Part shown: in pieces, positions 8,269 to 17,588 of the stretch | Numbering within the stretch: position 1 is the stretch's first letter | Layout: every line of letters starts with the position of its first letter | Assembly (NCBI GenBank): GCA_041946865.1 | Contig: JBHGBF010000107.1 | Location: 1-26,918, forward strand | From: RPQK01 sp041946865 | GTDB lineage: Bacteria > Acidobacteriota > UBA6911 > RPQK01 | Reading direction: 5' to 3' | DNA: 26,918 nucleotides | Notes under the pieces: generated by a model | Told to the model about the DNA's origin: nothing | Databases searched by the model: none | The model's input: the letters and a program-made list of their open reading frames with translations, nothing else | Made by a program: the position numbers and the translations under genes

Positions 8269-11200
8269 GTGAAAAGAAGTCTATTGAGTCTTCTAGCGGT
8301 GATGGCGCTGGGGGCGCTGTCCCCGCTCGTTTATGCTCAGGTCGGAACGAGCTCCCTGAGCGGCACCGTCGTCGACACGTCCGACGCGGTGATTCCTGGG
8401 GCTGAAGTCAATCTGAAGGACGAAGCGACAAGTGTTGTTCGCAGCACCGTCGCCAACGACATAGGTTTCTTCAGGTTCGGCTCGCTTTTGCCTGGCAGCT
8501 ACACCGTGACTGTCTCCTGCCCGGGTTTCAACACCTTGGAGCAGCGCGGAATTGTCTTGCACAGCGCAGAGAGCCGGACCCTGCCGAACCTCCGCGTCAA
8601 GCCGGCTGGAGCAGAGACGGTGGTGGACGTGGTGGGTACCGAGGCCGCCGTGGCGCCGATGAACACCGGCGAAAGCCGTACAACCCTGAACGAGAACATG
8701 GTGGGCAACCTGATGATCCAGGGTCGTAACGCCGCCGAGCTCATCAAAATCCTGCCCGGCATGGCCATAATTGGCGGGGGCAGCATGTTGGAGCAGACGC
8801 AGTATTCCAGCCTGACGACCCAGAGCAACAGCGGCGTGGTCGGCAGGTATTCTGCCAACGGCACTCAGCCTTACGGTGGCCTGCAGTTAACGGTGGACGG
8901 CGGTGTGATCGTCGATACTGGCAACATGGGCACACAGACGGCGAACATCAACCAGGATCAGACCGCGGAACTGACCGTCCGCAATTCCGCCTTCGATGCC
9001 GAATATGCTCACGGTCCGGTGACGATCAGTGCGACCAGCAAGGGCGGCAGCTCGGATTTCCACGGCAACGTTTACACCTACGCTCGTGGCGCCACCTTTA
9101 ACTCGCAAGACTCCTACCTGAAGAACCAGAAGGTCGCCAAGCCCAACGACCACTATTGGTATCCAGGCTTTACCCTGGGAGGCCCGTTGGCCATCCCGGG
9201 CACCAGCCTCAACAAGAACCGCGACAAGCTGTTTTTCTTTACCGGTTTCGAATACATGGTTCAGCACCCGGTGGGCAATCTGGTCAACTACTTAGTGCCC
9301 ACAGAGGCGATGCGGAACGGGGATTTCAGCAATGCCGCGCTTGCCCCGTTCAAAGGTCACGGTTGGGCTACGGACACTCCGCCTTGCGATGCCGGCAACA
9401 GCGGCCAGTGGTGGTGGGGAAATTTCTGCGAGAAGTCCGGAATTACCAACGGGAATGTCGCCAACTACATCGACCCGAATGGGCGAGCTTACATGAAGAC
9501 CTTTCCGATGCCCAACGCCAATCCGGCGGAGACCGGTGGTTTCAATTACCAATACCTGAATCAAGCCCCGGTCAATCGCTGGGAGCTCAAAGGACGCATC
9601 GACTACGAGGTCACCGAGAGCACCCGGATCTACGGTTCTTACAACCGCCAGCATGAGGAGAACCTTAATACGATAGGGGTCTGGTGGTGGCCGGGCGGCT
9701 CCCTTCCTTATCCGTCCAATTTCCCGGCCACGCAGATCTCCAACCTTTGGTCCACGAGCGTGACCCACGTGTTCAGTCCGACGCTGACGAACGAGACGAC
9801 GTTCAATTTCACCTCGTTCATTAACCCTCTGAAATTCGCGGATCCTGATGCGGTTAATCCGTCCAAGGTCGGAATGAACATCAAGCTTCCGTTCGACACA
9901 GGCGTCACGCCGATGATCCCGAACACGCTGAGTTGGGGATGCAACTGGGCTCCCTGCATGCCCGCATACTTTGCCCCGGCGTTTTCGGACAAATGGCAAG
10001 ACGGCGCGTTTGGCGCTCTCAAGCGGGTACCCTCGCTTGCAGAGAATCTGGCCTGGGTAAAGAACTCGCACACCCTGAAATTCGGGGCTTACTGGTCCCG
10101 CTGGGGCAACCAGCAGACAGAAGGCACCTGGGATGCTAACAGCGGCTTTCCGCAAGGCAGGTACGAGTTCGACAACTGGGCCTGGGGCACGACCGGCAAT
10201 CCGCTGGCGGACATGCTGATCGGTCACCCCGTGAACTTCGCTCAGACCAGCGCCGATCCAGTCCATACGCTATGGTTCACAGAGCTGGCGTTCTACGGTC
10301 AGGATAGCTGGAAGGTAAACCGTCGGCTTACCGTGAACTTCGGCGTCCGCTTCACTCACCAGGGCCAGTGGTTCCCATCCGGCGATACGCCGGGTGTGCC
10401 GGTCTGGGACCCGTCCAACTGTACGGGACCGGCCAAGGGACCCGGGTGCATTGGGCCGGACCTGCCCGGATTCAGCTGGCACGGTCGTGACAGCAGTATT
10501 CCCATCTCGGGCTTCAAGTCGAAAGCGTTTTACCCTGACCCGCGCGTGGGCGCTGCCTACGACTTGTTCGGCAACGGCAACACTGTCCTGCGAGGCGGTT
10601 TCGGGGTCTACCGCTTCCAATTTGCCTACAACTCCATACCCCTGGATCCGCCGCTCGGCATCCAGGCGTTCCAGACCACCTGCAACCTCTTATCCTGGAA
10701 CGATATCAGCAAACCGGAGTGCCAGCCGACCACACCAGCCGGGACGCTGCCCGCATCAAGCGCCGGCCTCGCCATGACCGCGTTGCAAAAAGGTGATGAC
10801 AGAACACCCTATACCCAAAACTGGAACTTCATCATTGACCAGCGCGCGCCGTGGAATTCGTTGTTCACTATTGGCTACACGGGCAGCCGTAGCCGGGATA
10901 TGCTGATCGGCGGCAACGGGGGGAATAATCCCAACCGTACGCCGTTGGGCGCCTACTTCAAGCCCGATCCGGTGACCGGTGAGACCTACTGCTTGCCGCC
11001 TTATGTCACCACCGGCTGCACGGGAAGCGGGATCCCCAGCGGCGCTGCTGTTAACTTCCGGCCCTACAATTACGGGAACATCCAGGTCAATACGCATGGC
11101 AGCTACTCGAATTACCACGGTTTGCAGCTGTCGTGGCAAAAACAGACCGGCCGCGCCTCGTTCATGCTCAACTACACCTTCAGTAAAGTACTGGGCCTCC

Positions 11201-11943
11201 GCGATGGTCAGACGGACAACGGTACGGGCGCCAATGGCTCTCTGATCGACCCGTTCAATCTCGCCAACAATTACGGTGTGCTCGGCTTTGACCGCTCCCA
11301 CCTCTTTAATGCTGCCTACGTCATCCAACTTCCGGATCCGATCAAGAGCAGCTCAGCTGGAGCAGCATTTGGCAAAGCCATCGTGAATGGATGGAAGGTC
11401 TCAGGCATCGTCCAACGACAGAGCGGCTCTCCCATCCAGCCAAGCACCGGCGGTACCCTCAATGCCCAATGGCCAGGGGGCGAGAGCACTACAACCCTCC
11501 TGGGCACCGACGCCGGAAGCCTCGTCCCGGTGCTGACCTGTGATCCTCGGAAGGGTTTGAGTGGCGGCCAGTATTTCAACCCGGCCTGCTTCGCCCCACC
11601 GACGGTGAAAGGCCAGAATGGCCACGTCATTTGGCCTTACATCAAAGGTCCTGCGTACTTCGACGCCGACCTCGGCCTGTATAAGAGCTTCGTGATAGCG
11701 GAGCGGAAGAGGCTCGAGTTTGGTGTCCAGGCGTTCAACTTCCTGAACCACCCGCTGCCCGACTTCACTCTGAGCGGCAGTGATCTGCAACTGAGCTTCA
11801 ACTGCGGCAGTTCGTCGTTGTGCAAACCAAGCTCCGTCAACCCGGTGCTCAGTCTGACCAACACGAATTCATCGACGAATGGTAAGCCTCTTTACACGCG
11901 GGGCCGCCGTGTAATGGAGATGAGCCTCAAGTTCTTCTTCTAG
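8269..11943 (+). CDS. Oar-like TonB-dependent outer-membrane receptor with carboxypeptidase-regulatory domain
   Basis: Outer-membrane active transporter expected to import a large or scarce nutrient using TonB energy, often oligosaccharides or peptides in this phylum. It begins at GTG 8269, 8 bases after a strong AAGGAGG site. Signal peptide about 1-23 with cleavage at VYA-Q. A carboxypeptidase-regulatory-like Ig fold follows (about 27-110: SLSGTVVDTSDAVIPGAEV, FRFGSLLPGSYTVTV). The plug is roughly 120-250 (NLMIQGRNAAELIKILPG). The rest is a beta-barrel with aromatic strands, the QDSWKVNRRLTVNFGVRF block, NYTFSKVLGLRDGQTDN, and a C-terminal MSLKFFF ending in Phe, the usual outer-membrane assembly signal. 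At 1224 residues it is full length. It sits downstream of a sensor/regulator pair and ends at a clear terminator, so it is probably a single transcription unit. The substrate cannot be read from the sequence. Confidence 0.93.
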   Translation: MKRSLLSLLAVMALGALSPLVYAQVGTSSLSGTVVDTSDAVIPGAEVNLKDEATSVVRSTVANDIGFFRFGSLLPGSYTVTVSCPGFNTLEQRGIVLHSAESRTLPNLRVKPAGAETVVDVVGTEAAVAPMNTGESRTTLNENMVGNLMIQGRNAAELIKILPGMAIIGGGSMLEQTQYSSLTTQSNSGVVGRYSANGTQPYGGLQLTVDGGVIVDTGNMGTQTANINQDQTAELTVRNSAFDAEYAHGPVTISATSKGGSSDFHGNVYTYARGATFNSQDSYLKNQKVAKPNDHYWYPGFTLGGPLAIPGTSLNKNRDKLFFFTGFEYMVQHPVGNLVNYLVPTEAMRNGDFSNAALAPFKGHGWATDTPPCDAGNSGQWWWGNFCEKSGITNGNVANYIDPNGRAYMKTFPMPNANPAETGGFNYQYLNQAPVNRWELKGRIDYEVTESTRIYGSYNRQHEENLNTIGVWWWPGGSLPYPSNFPATQISNLWSTSVTHVFSPTLTNETTFNFTSFINPLKFADPDAVNPSKVGMNIKLPFDTGVTPMIPNTLSWGCNWAPCMPAYFAPAFSDKWQDGAFGALKRVPSLAENLAWVKNSHTLKFGAYWSRWGNQQTEGTWDANSGFPQGRYEFDNWAWGTTGNPLADMLIGHPVNFAQTSADPVHTLWFTELAFYGQDSWKVNRRLTVNFGVRFTHQGQWFPSGDTPGVPVWDPSNCTGPAKGPGCIGPDLPGFSWHGRDSSIPISGFKSKAFYPDPRVGAAYDLFGNGNTVLRGGFGVYRFQFAYNSIPLDPPLGIQAFQTTCNLLSWNDISKPECQPTTPAGTLPASSAGLAMTALQKGDDRTPYTQNWNFIIDQRAPWNSLFTIGYTGSRSRDMLIGGNGGNNPNRTPLGAYFKPDPVTGETYCLPPYVTTGCTGSGIPSGAAVNFRPYNYGNIQVNTHGSYSNYHGLQLSWQKQTGRASFMLNYTFSKVLGLRDGQTDNGTGANGSLIDPFNLANNYGVLGFDRSHLFNAAYVIQLPDPIKSSSAGAAFGKAIVNGWKVSGIVQRQSGSPIQPSTGGTLNAQWPGGESTTTLLGTDAGSLVPVLTCDPRKGLSGGQYFNPACFAPPTVKGQNGHVIWPYIKGPAYFDADLGLYKSFVIAERKRLEFGVQAFNFLNHPLPDFTLSGSDLQLSFNCGSSSLCKPSSVNPVLSLTNTNSSTNGKPLYTRGRRVMEMSLKFFF

Positions 11944-11971
11944 GAAGACAGGCGAATCTCACAAGGCAAAA

Positions 11972-12003
11972 GGGGATGGCTTTGGGCCATCCCTCTTTTT
12001 TGT
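11972..12003 (+). terminator. rho-independent terminator of the TonB receptor gene
   Basis: GGGATGGC (11973-11980) pairs perfectly with GCCATCCC (11986-11993) around a 5-base loop and is followed by a T-rich run (TCTTTTTTGTT). It begins about 30 bases after the receptor stop codon. This is the clearest terminator in the window. Confidence 0.9.
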
Positions 12004-12030
12004 TGGGGTCAGACTGTTGCCGACGGACCG

Positions 12031-12096
12031 GGTTTCTGGACAGGATCAACAGGACTAACAGGATTAGCTGAATCCTGTTGATCCTGTCGAGAAACC
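12031..12096. repeat. long inverted repeat with ACAGGAT-type units
   Basis: The left arm from GGTTTCTGGACAGGATCAAC at 12031 to about 12055 matches the reverse complement of 12071-12096 with only a few mismatches. The centre contains a second AACAGGATT that can also pair with AATCCTGTT (12070-12079). Repeats built from ACAGGAT/AACAGGATT units are common in intergenic DNA of many environmental bacteria. It lies between the receptor terminator and the ASPIC gene. Confidence 0.7.
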
Positions 12097-12144
12097 CCCA
12101 CGACCACTTGTCACGACTCTCGAGTCATGGTTTCCTAACAGCCT

Positions 12145-13842
12145 ATGTCAAAGCTTTGCGATCACGGTCGACGAATACTGCCTGGCTTGCTTGGCGTTCT
12201 TCTAACACCGTGGGCCACGCTTTGTGCGGCGCAGCCTGCCGCCGCCCCACCCGCTCGAATCCAATTCTCGCTCCAAAGCGCGCCCTTCCGCCTGGAAATG
12301 GACGAGACCCTTGCTGCTCCCCACGCCCCGGCAACCATGGCCGGCGGGGTTGGCGTCTTCGACTACAACCGCGACGGCCGGCCCGATATCTTTTTCACCA
12401 ATGGCGCGAACATCTCGACCCTGAAGAAAGATTCGCCGAAGTATTCGAACCGCCTGCTGCGCAATGACAACCGTGGAGTGTTCACCGACGTGACCAAGGA
12501 GGCCGGGTTGGCCGGCCTGGGCTACGACCACGGCGTTGCCATCGGCGACTACGACAACGATGCATATCCCGATCTTTTTGTCGCGGGCGTCCACCGCAAC
12601 ACGCTCTACCATAATAACCACGACGGGACTTTCACCGATGTCACCGTGAAAGCCGGCCTGGAGCGCTGGAACGACCCCCAGTACGGACCCCTCTGGGCAA
12701 TCACCGCTGCCTGGGTGGATGTCAACAGTGACCGGTTGCTCGACCTGTTCGTGCTCAACTACCTGCTCTGGGAGTATGAGAAAGAGCCGCTTTGCGGATT
12801 TGCCGGCACTTACGATTATTGCAGCCCGAGGTTTTACAAGGGCCAGCCCAATCAGTTGTTCCTGAACAAGGGCGATGGAGTTTTCCAGGATGTATCGGAG
12901 CAGTGGGGCCTTCGAGCTCACGTGGGCAAAGGCATGGGCGTGGGTGTGGCCGACTACGACGTGGACGGGAAACCCGACCTTTTCGTTACCAATGACACCT
13001 ACTACAACTTCCTTTTTCGTAACACTGGGCAGAAGTTCGAGGAAGTGGCGTTTGAGAAGGGTGTCGCCCTGGTCGAAGATGGGGTCTTCATCTCGGGGAT
13101 GGGCTTGGATTTCCGGGACTTCAATAACGATTCCTACCCGGATATCGTCACTGTGGCCCTGAACAACCAGACCTTCCCGATTTTTCAAAACAAGGGCGGG
13201 CGACGTTTTGACGAAATCACTTACCTGAGCGGCATGCGCCGGCTTAGCCAGTCGATGGGAGGCTACGGTCCCGCTTTCTATGATATCGACAATGACGGGT
13301 GGAAGGATTTGTTCGTAACGCGCGGGCATGTCGAGGCGCTGCCAAAACCGGGAACCCCGATCGAGCAGCACAACACCGTCTTTCGCAACCTGGGAGTGAG
13401 CGGCGAGTGGCAGGCTTTGACCGAGGAAGCCGGGCTGAGTGCCTCTCCGGCGGCCCGGCACCGCGGGTGCGGCTTCGGCGACTTCGATGGGGACGGCCGA
13501 ATCGATGTGGTGGTCACTGCGCTGGGAAGAGAAGCCGAGATCTGGATGAACCGCACCGAGGGCGCCGGACACTGGCTGGACATTGAGCTGGAGGGAACGA
13601 AGAGCAATCGCGATGGGATCGGCGCGCTGGTGAAAGTCGTGACGAGGGCCGGGGCCCAGTACAACCATATGACGACCAGCGTGGGCTACGCTTCGTCCAG
13701 CCACGGACCGGTTCACTTCGGACTCGGCGCCGCCGACAGAGCCGAACAGGTCGAAATCCGCTGGCCGTCGGGAGTTGTTCAGACGCTCCCGAAGGTGGCC
13801 GGCGACCGGGTCCTGAAGGTTAAGGAAACCGGGGATCAATGA
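12145..13842 (+). CDS. secreted FG-GAP/VCBS propeller protein with ASPIC/UnbV domain (CRTAC1 family)
   Basis: Exported protein of the CRTAC1-like group; its biochemical role is not established, but relatives are thought to act in the envelope or outside the cell. A signal peptide lies at about 1-29 (LLGVLLTPWATLCAA). Seven FG-GAP-type repeats follow, with Ca-binding DxDxDG loops such as DYNRDGRPDIFF, DYDNDAYPDLFV, DYDVDGKPDLFV, DIDNDGWKDLFV and DFDGDGRIDVVV, consistent with a seven-bladed propeller (about 65-455). The C-terminal ASPIC/UnbV domain is about 475-560 (HWLDIELEG, SSSHGPVHFGLG, EIRWPSGVVQTL). No good ribosome site precedes ATG 12145. The end overlaps the convergent TPR gene by 23 bases. 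In this phylum ASPIC domains and TPRs are often fused or adjacent, which suggests a shared function. Confidence 0.92.
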   Translation: MSKLCDHGRRILPGLLGVLLTPWATLCAAQPAAAPPARIQFSLQSAPFRLEMDETLAAPHAPATMAGGVGVFDYNRDGRPDIFFTNGANISTLKKDSPKYSNRLLRNDNRGVFTDVTKEAGLAGLGYDHGVAIGDYDNDAYPDLFVAGVHRNTLYHNNHDGTFTDVTVKAGLERWNDPQYGPLWAITAAWVDVNSDRLLDLFVLNYLLWEYEKEPLCGFAGTYDYCSPRFYKGQPNQLFLNKGDGVFQDVSEQWGLRAHVGKGMGVGVADYDVDGKPDLFVTNDTYYNFLFRNTGQKFEEVAFEKGVALVEDGVFISGMGLDFRDFNNDSYPDIVTVALNNQTFPIFQNKGGRRFDEITYLSGMRRLSQSMGGYGPAFYDIDNDGWKDLFVTRGHVEALPKPGTPIEQHNTVFRNLGVSGEWQALTEEAGLSASPAARHRGCGFGDFDGDGRIDVVVTALGREAEIWMNRTEGAGHWLDIELEGTKSNRDGIGALVKVVTRAGAQYNHMTTSVGYASSSHGPVHFGLGAADRAEQVEIRWPSGVVQTLPKVAGDRVLKVKETGDQ

Positions 13843-14983
13843 TGCGCGATTTCGATTGCTGATCCCGCTGTTCAGTGCTGAGCCGGTCAACGATCTGCTT
13901 TTCCCGGGCGCCGTCTTCCGGCCGGTTCAAGCGGTAATACAATGCTGAAAGCTCCACGTGTGGCGCAATCCAATTGGGCTCGTCGCGCGCGACCTTTTCC
14001 AGGTCCTCGACCGCTGACGCGACCTGCCCCTGGGCCCGTTTGACGCGGGCCATCTGGTAGCGAGCAAGCAGCGAGGAGGGGTCGATCGCGAGGGCCCGAT
14101 CGAGCTGCTGCCGGGCGCAGTCCAACTGGCGCTGCTCGTACAGAACGACGCCGTAGCGCAACCGGGCCTCAAAGTCATTCGGGTTGGCCTCGAGCGCCTT
14201 TTGAAAGGCGGCGGCGGCGCCCTGCGCATCCCCGGAGTAGTCCATGATCATTCCGCCCACGGTGTAAAGGCCCGGCTGTTGCGAGTTGAGACTCATCGCC
14301 TTGTCAAAGTTGCGGCGCGCCGCGACGAAGTCGCCGAGCTTCAGGTACGACTGCGCCGCCACCGTGTAAGCTTCGGCGCTCTGTCCTTGCTCTGCGACCC
14401 TTTCAACTCGGGCCAGACCTTCCTGGGTCTGACCGGAGCGGATCAGCGCTGAGCCCAGCGCCCAAACGAGGTCGAGGTTACCGGGATTGTCCTTCTCAAG
14501 GGGAGTGAGGAGGGAAATGGCCTGCGCGTCGCGGCCCAGACGCACGTAACATTGGCCGAGCAGCGTCGCAATCCGCACATCACCGCGTTCCGCCTGGTGC
14601 AAAGGGCTCAACTCGTCGGCCGCCTCCGAGAAGGAGCCTTTTTTATAGCAGGCAAGCGCCAGGTTGAGGCGGAGGGCGCGGTTATCCGGCACCTGCTTGA
14701 GCGCCTCGCGATACTGAGTGATGGCTTCATCGAAGCGGCCCAGCGAAACCAGCACAACGCCGAGATTGGCGCGCGCCGCCACGATGTCCGGATAAAGCCA
14801 GAGCAGTTCTTTGTACTTGCGCGCCGCCAGCGTCGCATCCCCGCGCTGCTGCGCCGTATGCGCCTCCTCGAAGAGCTTTTGCGCTTCGGGCAACTGCGCA
14901 AAGGCCCCGTAAGCAAAGCTCAAAAGGAACAGCAGTCCGATAAGACAAAACCCGGCGACCGAAAGCTCCCTTGTCCGCAGCAT
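13820..14983 (-). CDS. secreted tetratricopeptide repeat protein
   Basis: Predicted exported scaffold made of TPR helices; no catalytic domain is visible. ATG 14983 gives MLRTREL followed by a hydrophobic signal segment (GFCLIGLLFLLSFAYGAFAQ). A GTG three codons upstream (14992) is an alternative; neither has a clear ribosome site. The mature part is about ten TPR units with the usual small/aromatic positions, for example ARANLGVVLVSLGRFDEAIT, ALACYKKGSFSEAADELS and RLRYGVVLYEQRQLDCARQQ. The last residues (RIIDPRFP) are encoded inside the 3' end of the opposing ASPIC gene. Its 5' end abuts the broken GH2 gene, so its promoter may have been changed by that decay. Functional link to the ASPIC protein is inferred from the neighbour position. 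Confidence 0.88.
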   Translation of the reverse strand: MLRTRELSVAGFCLIGLLFLLSFAYGAFAQLPEAQKLFEEAHTAQQRGDATLAARKYKELLWLYPDIVAARANLGVVLVSLGRFDEAITQYREALKQVPDNRALRLNLALACYKKGSFSEAADELSPLHQAERGDVRIATLLGQCYVRLGRDAQAISLLTPLEKDNPGNLDLVWALGSALIRSGQTQEGLARVERVAEQGQSAEAYTVAAQSYLKLGDFVAARRNFDKAMSLNSQQPGLYTVGGMIMDYSGDAQGAAAAFQKALEANPNDFEARLRYGVVLYEQRQLDCARQQLDRALAIDPSSLLARYQMARVKRAQGQVASAVEDLEKVARDEPNWIAPHVELSALYYRLNRPEDGAREKQIVDRLSTEQRDQQSKSRIIDPRFP

Positions 14984-14991
14984 GACGGCCA

Positions 14992-16083
14992 CTAGTTTAA
15001 CCCGAAAAAGGACCGGAGAAGCGGAGGGGCGCTCCAGACGACTATGCTCGGATGGTTGCGATCGCGGCGCACGAAGTCCTGGATCTGCTTGCGGTTATAA
15101 TCGAGGAACGGCACGTCGTTCGGACGGGTGGAAGTACCGTCCCACTTGTCAAAAACCTCGTCCCAGACTACAAAGCCCATCCGGTCGCACAAGTCGAGCA
15201 GTTCGGGAGCAGGCGGATTGTGGCTCGTCCGGACAGCGTCCACGCCCATGTCTTTCATGATCTCGAGCTGCGGCTCCATTGCCCGGACATGAAAGGCGGC
15301 GCCCAGCGGCCTGTGATCGTGATGCAGGCGGACGCCGTAGAGTTGGAGCCTTCGCCCGTTCAGGTAAAAGCCATCGTCAGCAGTGAACTCGAACGTAACG
15401 TGCGGATGCCGAACGGCGTTTCATGCACATCAACTTCGCGTCCGTCAACCGAGACGCGGCTTATGACCTTGTACAGCCTGGGAGTCTCACATCCCAGAGC
15501 TCCGGTCTGGTGATTCTCAAGGTCTGCCCGAATTCGTGAGTTCCCCTCTCCGCAAGGGTGTAGCTCGCCGGCTGCTTTCCGACTTGCCTGCCGTCAGGAT
15601 CGACGAGCACGCTTTCGAGCTTCACTGTTGCTGCCCGATCACGATGGTTTTCGACCATCGTCCGAACTCGCACGGTGGCACTGGCATCAATGACTTCCGG
15701 CGTCGTCACGAATGTCCCCCAATGCGCGATGCTCACCGGATCGCTGATCACGAGCTGGACCTTCCGGTAGATCCCGGCGCCCGGATACCATCGCGACTGA
15801 TGCTGGCGTGTGTCCACGTGCACAGCAACCACGTTCGGCTGTCCGAAATGGACGAAGCTGGTGGCGTCGACGCGGAACGACATGTATCCGTAATCCCAGC
15901 GGCCTGCTTCCTGACCATTCACGTAAACGAGCGGCATCGCCGTCACGCCGTCGAAATCGAGATAAACCCGTTTGCCGGCATCGCTGGAAGGGAAAACGCC
16001 TTACGATACCAGCCTTCTCCCTGCCACGGCACGAAGCGATCCCGGCTAACTGAGGCGAAGAAGCCGGCTTGCCGGCTCCTTCG
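14992..16083 (-). pseudogene. broken family 2 glycoside hydrolase (beta-galactosidase type)
   Basis: Reading the minus strand from about 16083, homologous GH2 blocks appear in shifting frames: GEGWYRKAF, then GKRVYLDFDGVTAMPLVYVN (sugar-binding domain), YGYMSFRVD and RWYPGAGIYRKVQL, an Ig-like domain ending RPELW, then RLYKVISRVSVDGREVDVHE, and finally the barrel entrance GVDAVRTSHNPPAPELLDLC with MGFVVWDEVFD and NHPSIVVWS. Frame changes are needed near 15980-15995, 15478-15484 and 15398-15405. The gene stops at VVWS, just where the catalytic NE would follow, then runs into unrelated sequence at about 15025. Both the acid/base and nucleophile glutamates are therefore missing, and no start codon or signal peptide is left. 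A normal member is about 750-1000 residues. Sequencing error alone cannot explain the lost C-terminal half. Confidence 0.85.
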
Positions 16084-16098
16084 AGTTCAATGACCTCC

Positions 16099-17391
16099 TT
16101 ACTGCTGTGGAATAACAGGAACTGACCAGAAGCCGTTCGGGGCAGCGCCTACCACTGTCACTGCAAGATGCCGGGCTCCGGCCGTTGAACCGCGCAGCGT
16201 GCCGTCCAAATGAACTGCTCCCGACCAGCTCAGCTCATCCAGAAAACGGGCCAGGTGACCGTTGGGGGGCAAGACGACTTGCGCAGAAGCCTTCAAGTGT
16301 CCCTCGGTGTCCAGTAATTCCAGGTTCAAAGTAACCGCTTCATCCTCGAGATTCATTATTGAGATACCGACCCTCACGGTCTCTGCATCTGCTCCCATGC
16401 CAAGTCCATTTTCGGTGACAGGCGCCAGGAACGAAAAGACCGGGCCATTGTCAGCGTAAGCAACTTGTCCCAGGTCTCCACCGACCACGATGATCCCCGA
16501 AAGAGGCCTGTCCGAGTCCACAACAACCGACCCCGTCTCGAGCTGTCCGATTCCGTCCGTCCGCAGGACCGCCGACCCTGCCGCCGGGATCTCAAGCTCG
16601 AGGGACCCGGGAGTCGGATTGCCGTTAAAGGCAACTGGCAAAAGTTCTCCGTTGTCTTTCCGGATCTTCACCCTGGCATGAACCGGTTCTGACGGGCTCA
16701 GGTTGACGAGTGTCAGCCGGCTGTAAACTCTCGCCTGCGCCGGGGCGCCTGTGCTGCTCCCATTACCAAACTGCGCGAAGTAGAGGGAATCGGTATAGTT
16801 CACTGGGTTAGATGGGCTGATCGTCCAGTTGAATGCGACATTAGCAGTGGCAGTCCCGTCCGATACCGAGATGCTGACGCTGGAGGTCCCGGATGCCGAG
16901 CTGGAAAGCGTCCCACTGATCAGGCCGGAAGTTGAATTGATGGAAAGCCCAGGCGGAAGCCCGGTGGCACTATATGTCAGCGGGTTACCATCCGGATCGG
17001 ACGCCTGGACCTGCAAGGACACAGGCGCGCCGGCAGTACTGGGTTTTACATGGGTCAAAAGTCCCGAGGTCGTAACCACGGTGTTCGCGGTAGTAGAGCT
17101 CAGGGTTCCGACACGCGAATCAGCCGAATTGGATGCGCCGACTTGGAAGCCGTAGACGGACCCTCCGCTCAGGTCCAGGGTCATGCTGTAGCTTTGCCCG
17201 GGCGTGTAACTCGAGGGTACGTTGCCGAACGCTGCACCGCCCGGCGGATTGGACACCCCACTATGGCACCCGCTGCAATCAGTCAGCGAACCGAACCTCG
17301 AGCCGTCGGATCTGGCTGTGATGAAAAGGACAAAGAGGAAGGTCAGGCAGCAAGCCACCAAGCCTGAGGAAATCAATCGGTTAGGTTTCAC
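16099..17391 (-). CDS. secreted protein with CXXCH site, Ig-like domain and conserved C-terminal beta module
   Basis: Exported protein of unknown function. It starts at GTG 17391, preceded by a strong GGAGGTGA site. Signal peptide about 1-29. Residues about 38-115 resemble the choice-of-anchor V region: DCSGCHSG, a possible covalent haem site, then SSYTPGQSYSMTLDLSG and YGFQVGAS. It passes directly into a putative Ig (He_PIG/cadherin-like) domain (VSLQVQASDPDGNPLTYSAT, GLPPGLSINS, about 120-195). The last 230 residues (YFAQFGNG, RLTLVNLSPSE, NGHLARFLDEL) form a module often repeated in Acidobacteriota secreted proteins. The anchor-V part looks shorter than usual, as if joined early to the Ig domain. 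It ends about 15 bases before the GH2 remnant. The haem role is a guess from one motif. Confidence 0.8.
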   Translation of the reverse strand: MKPNRLISSGLVACCLTFLFVLFITARSDGSRFGSLTDCSGCHSGVSNPPGGAAFGNVPSSYTPGQSYSMTLDLSGGSVYGFQVGASNSADSRVGTLSSTTANTVVTTSGLLTHVKPSTAGAPVSLQVQASDPDGNPLTYSATGLPPGLSINSTSGLISGTLSSSASGTSSVSISVSDGTATANVAFNWTISPSNPVNYTDSLYFAQFGNGSSTGAPAQARVYSRLTLVNLSPSEPVHARVKIRKDNGELLPVAFNGNPTPGSLELEIPAAGSAVLRTDGIGQLETGSVVVDSDRPLSGIIVVGGDLGQVAYADNGPVFSFLAPVTENGLGMGADAETVRVGISIMNLEDEAVTLNLELLDTEGHLKASAQVVLPPNGHLARFLDELSWSGAVHLDGTLRGSTAGARHLAVTVVGAAPNGFWSVPVIPQQ

Positions 17392-17588
17392 TTCTCACCT
17401 CCGTAACTGCAAAGTGAGTGGCGATTATTAATCGATCGACAGCCGGATTACAACAAACAGATTAACTGCGGTGTGAAACAAAAAGGTTAACTAATCGCGA
17501 TTTTCACTTCGTCGATAAAGCTCTCGCCTGGTCACCCCTTGCGGTAGATCCCAGCATGTTGGATACTCGGCGGGCATTGGAGGTACGT
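17392..17588. promoter_or_regulatory. divergent intergenic region with probable promoters
   Basis: AT-rich spacer between the divergent Ig-like and OmpA-family genes. It includes the palindrome CGATTATTAATCG (about 17422-17434) and two GTTAAC/ATTAAC-like sites. Promoters for both genes should lie here, but I cannot assign -35/-10 boxes with confidence. Confidence 0.4.

Noticed and set aside
12202..13890. A 562-codon open frame on the minus strand
   Set aside because: It is antisense to the ASPIC/UnbV gene, whose repeats and domains are unmistakable. Long antisense frames are expected in GC-rich coding DNA, and this one has no domain-like pattern.
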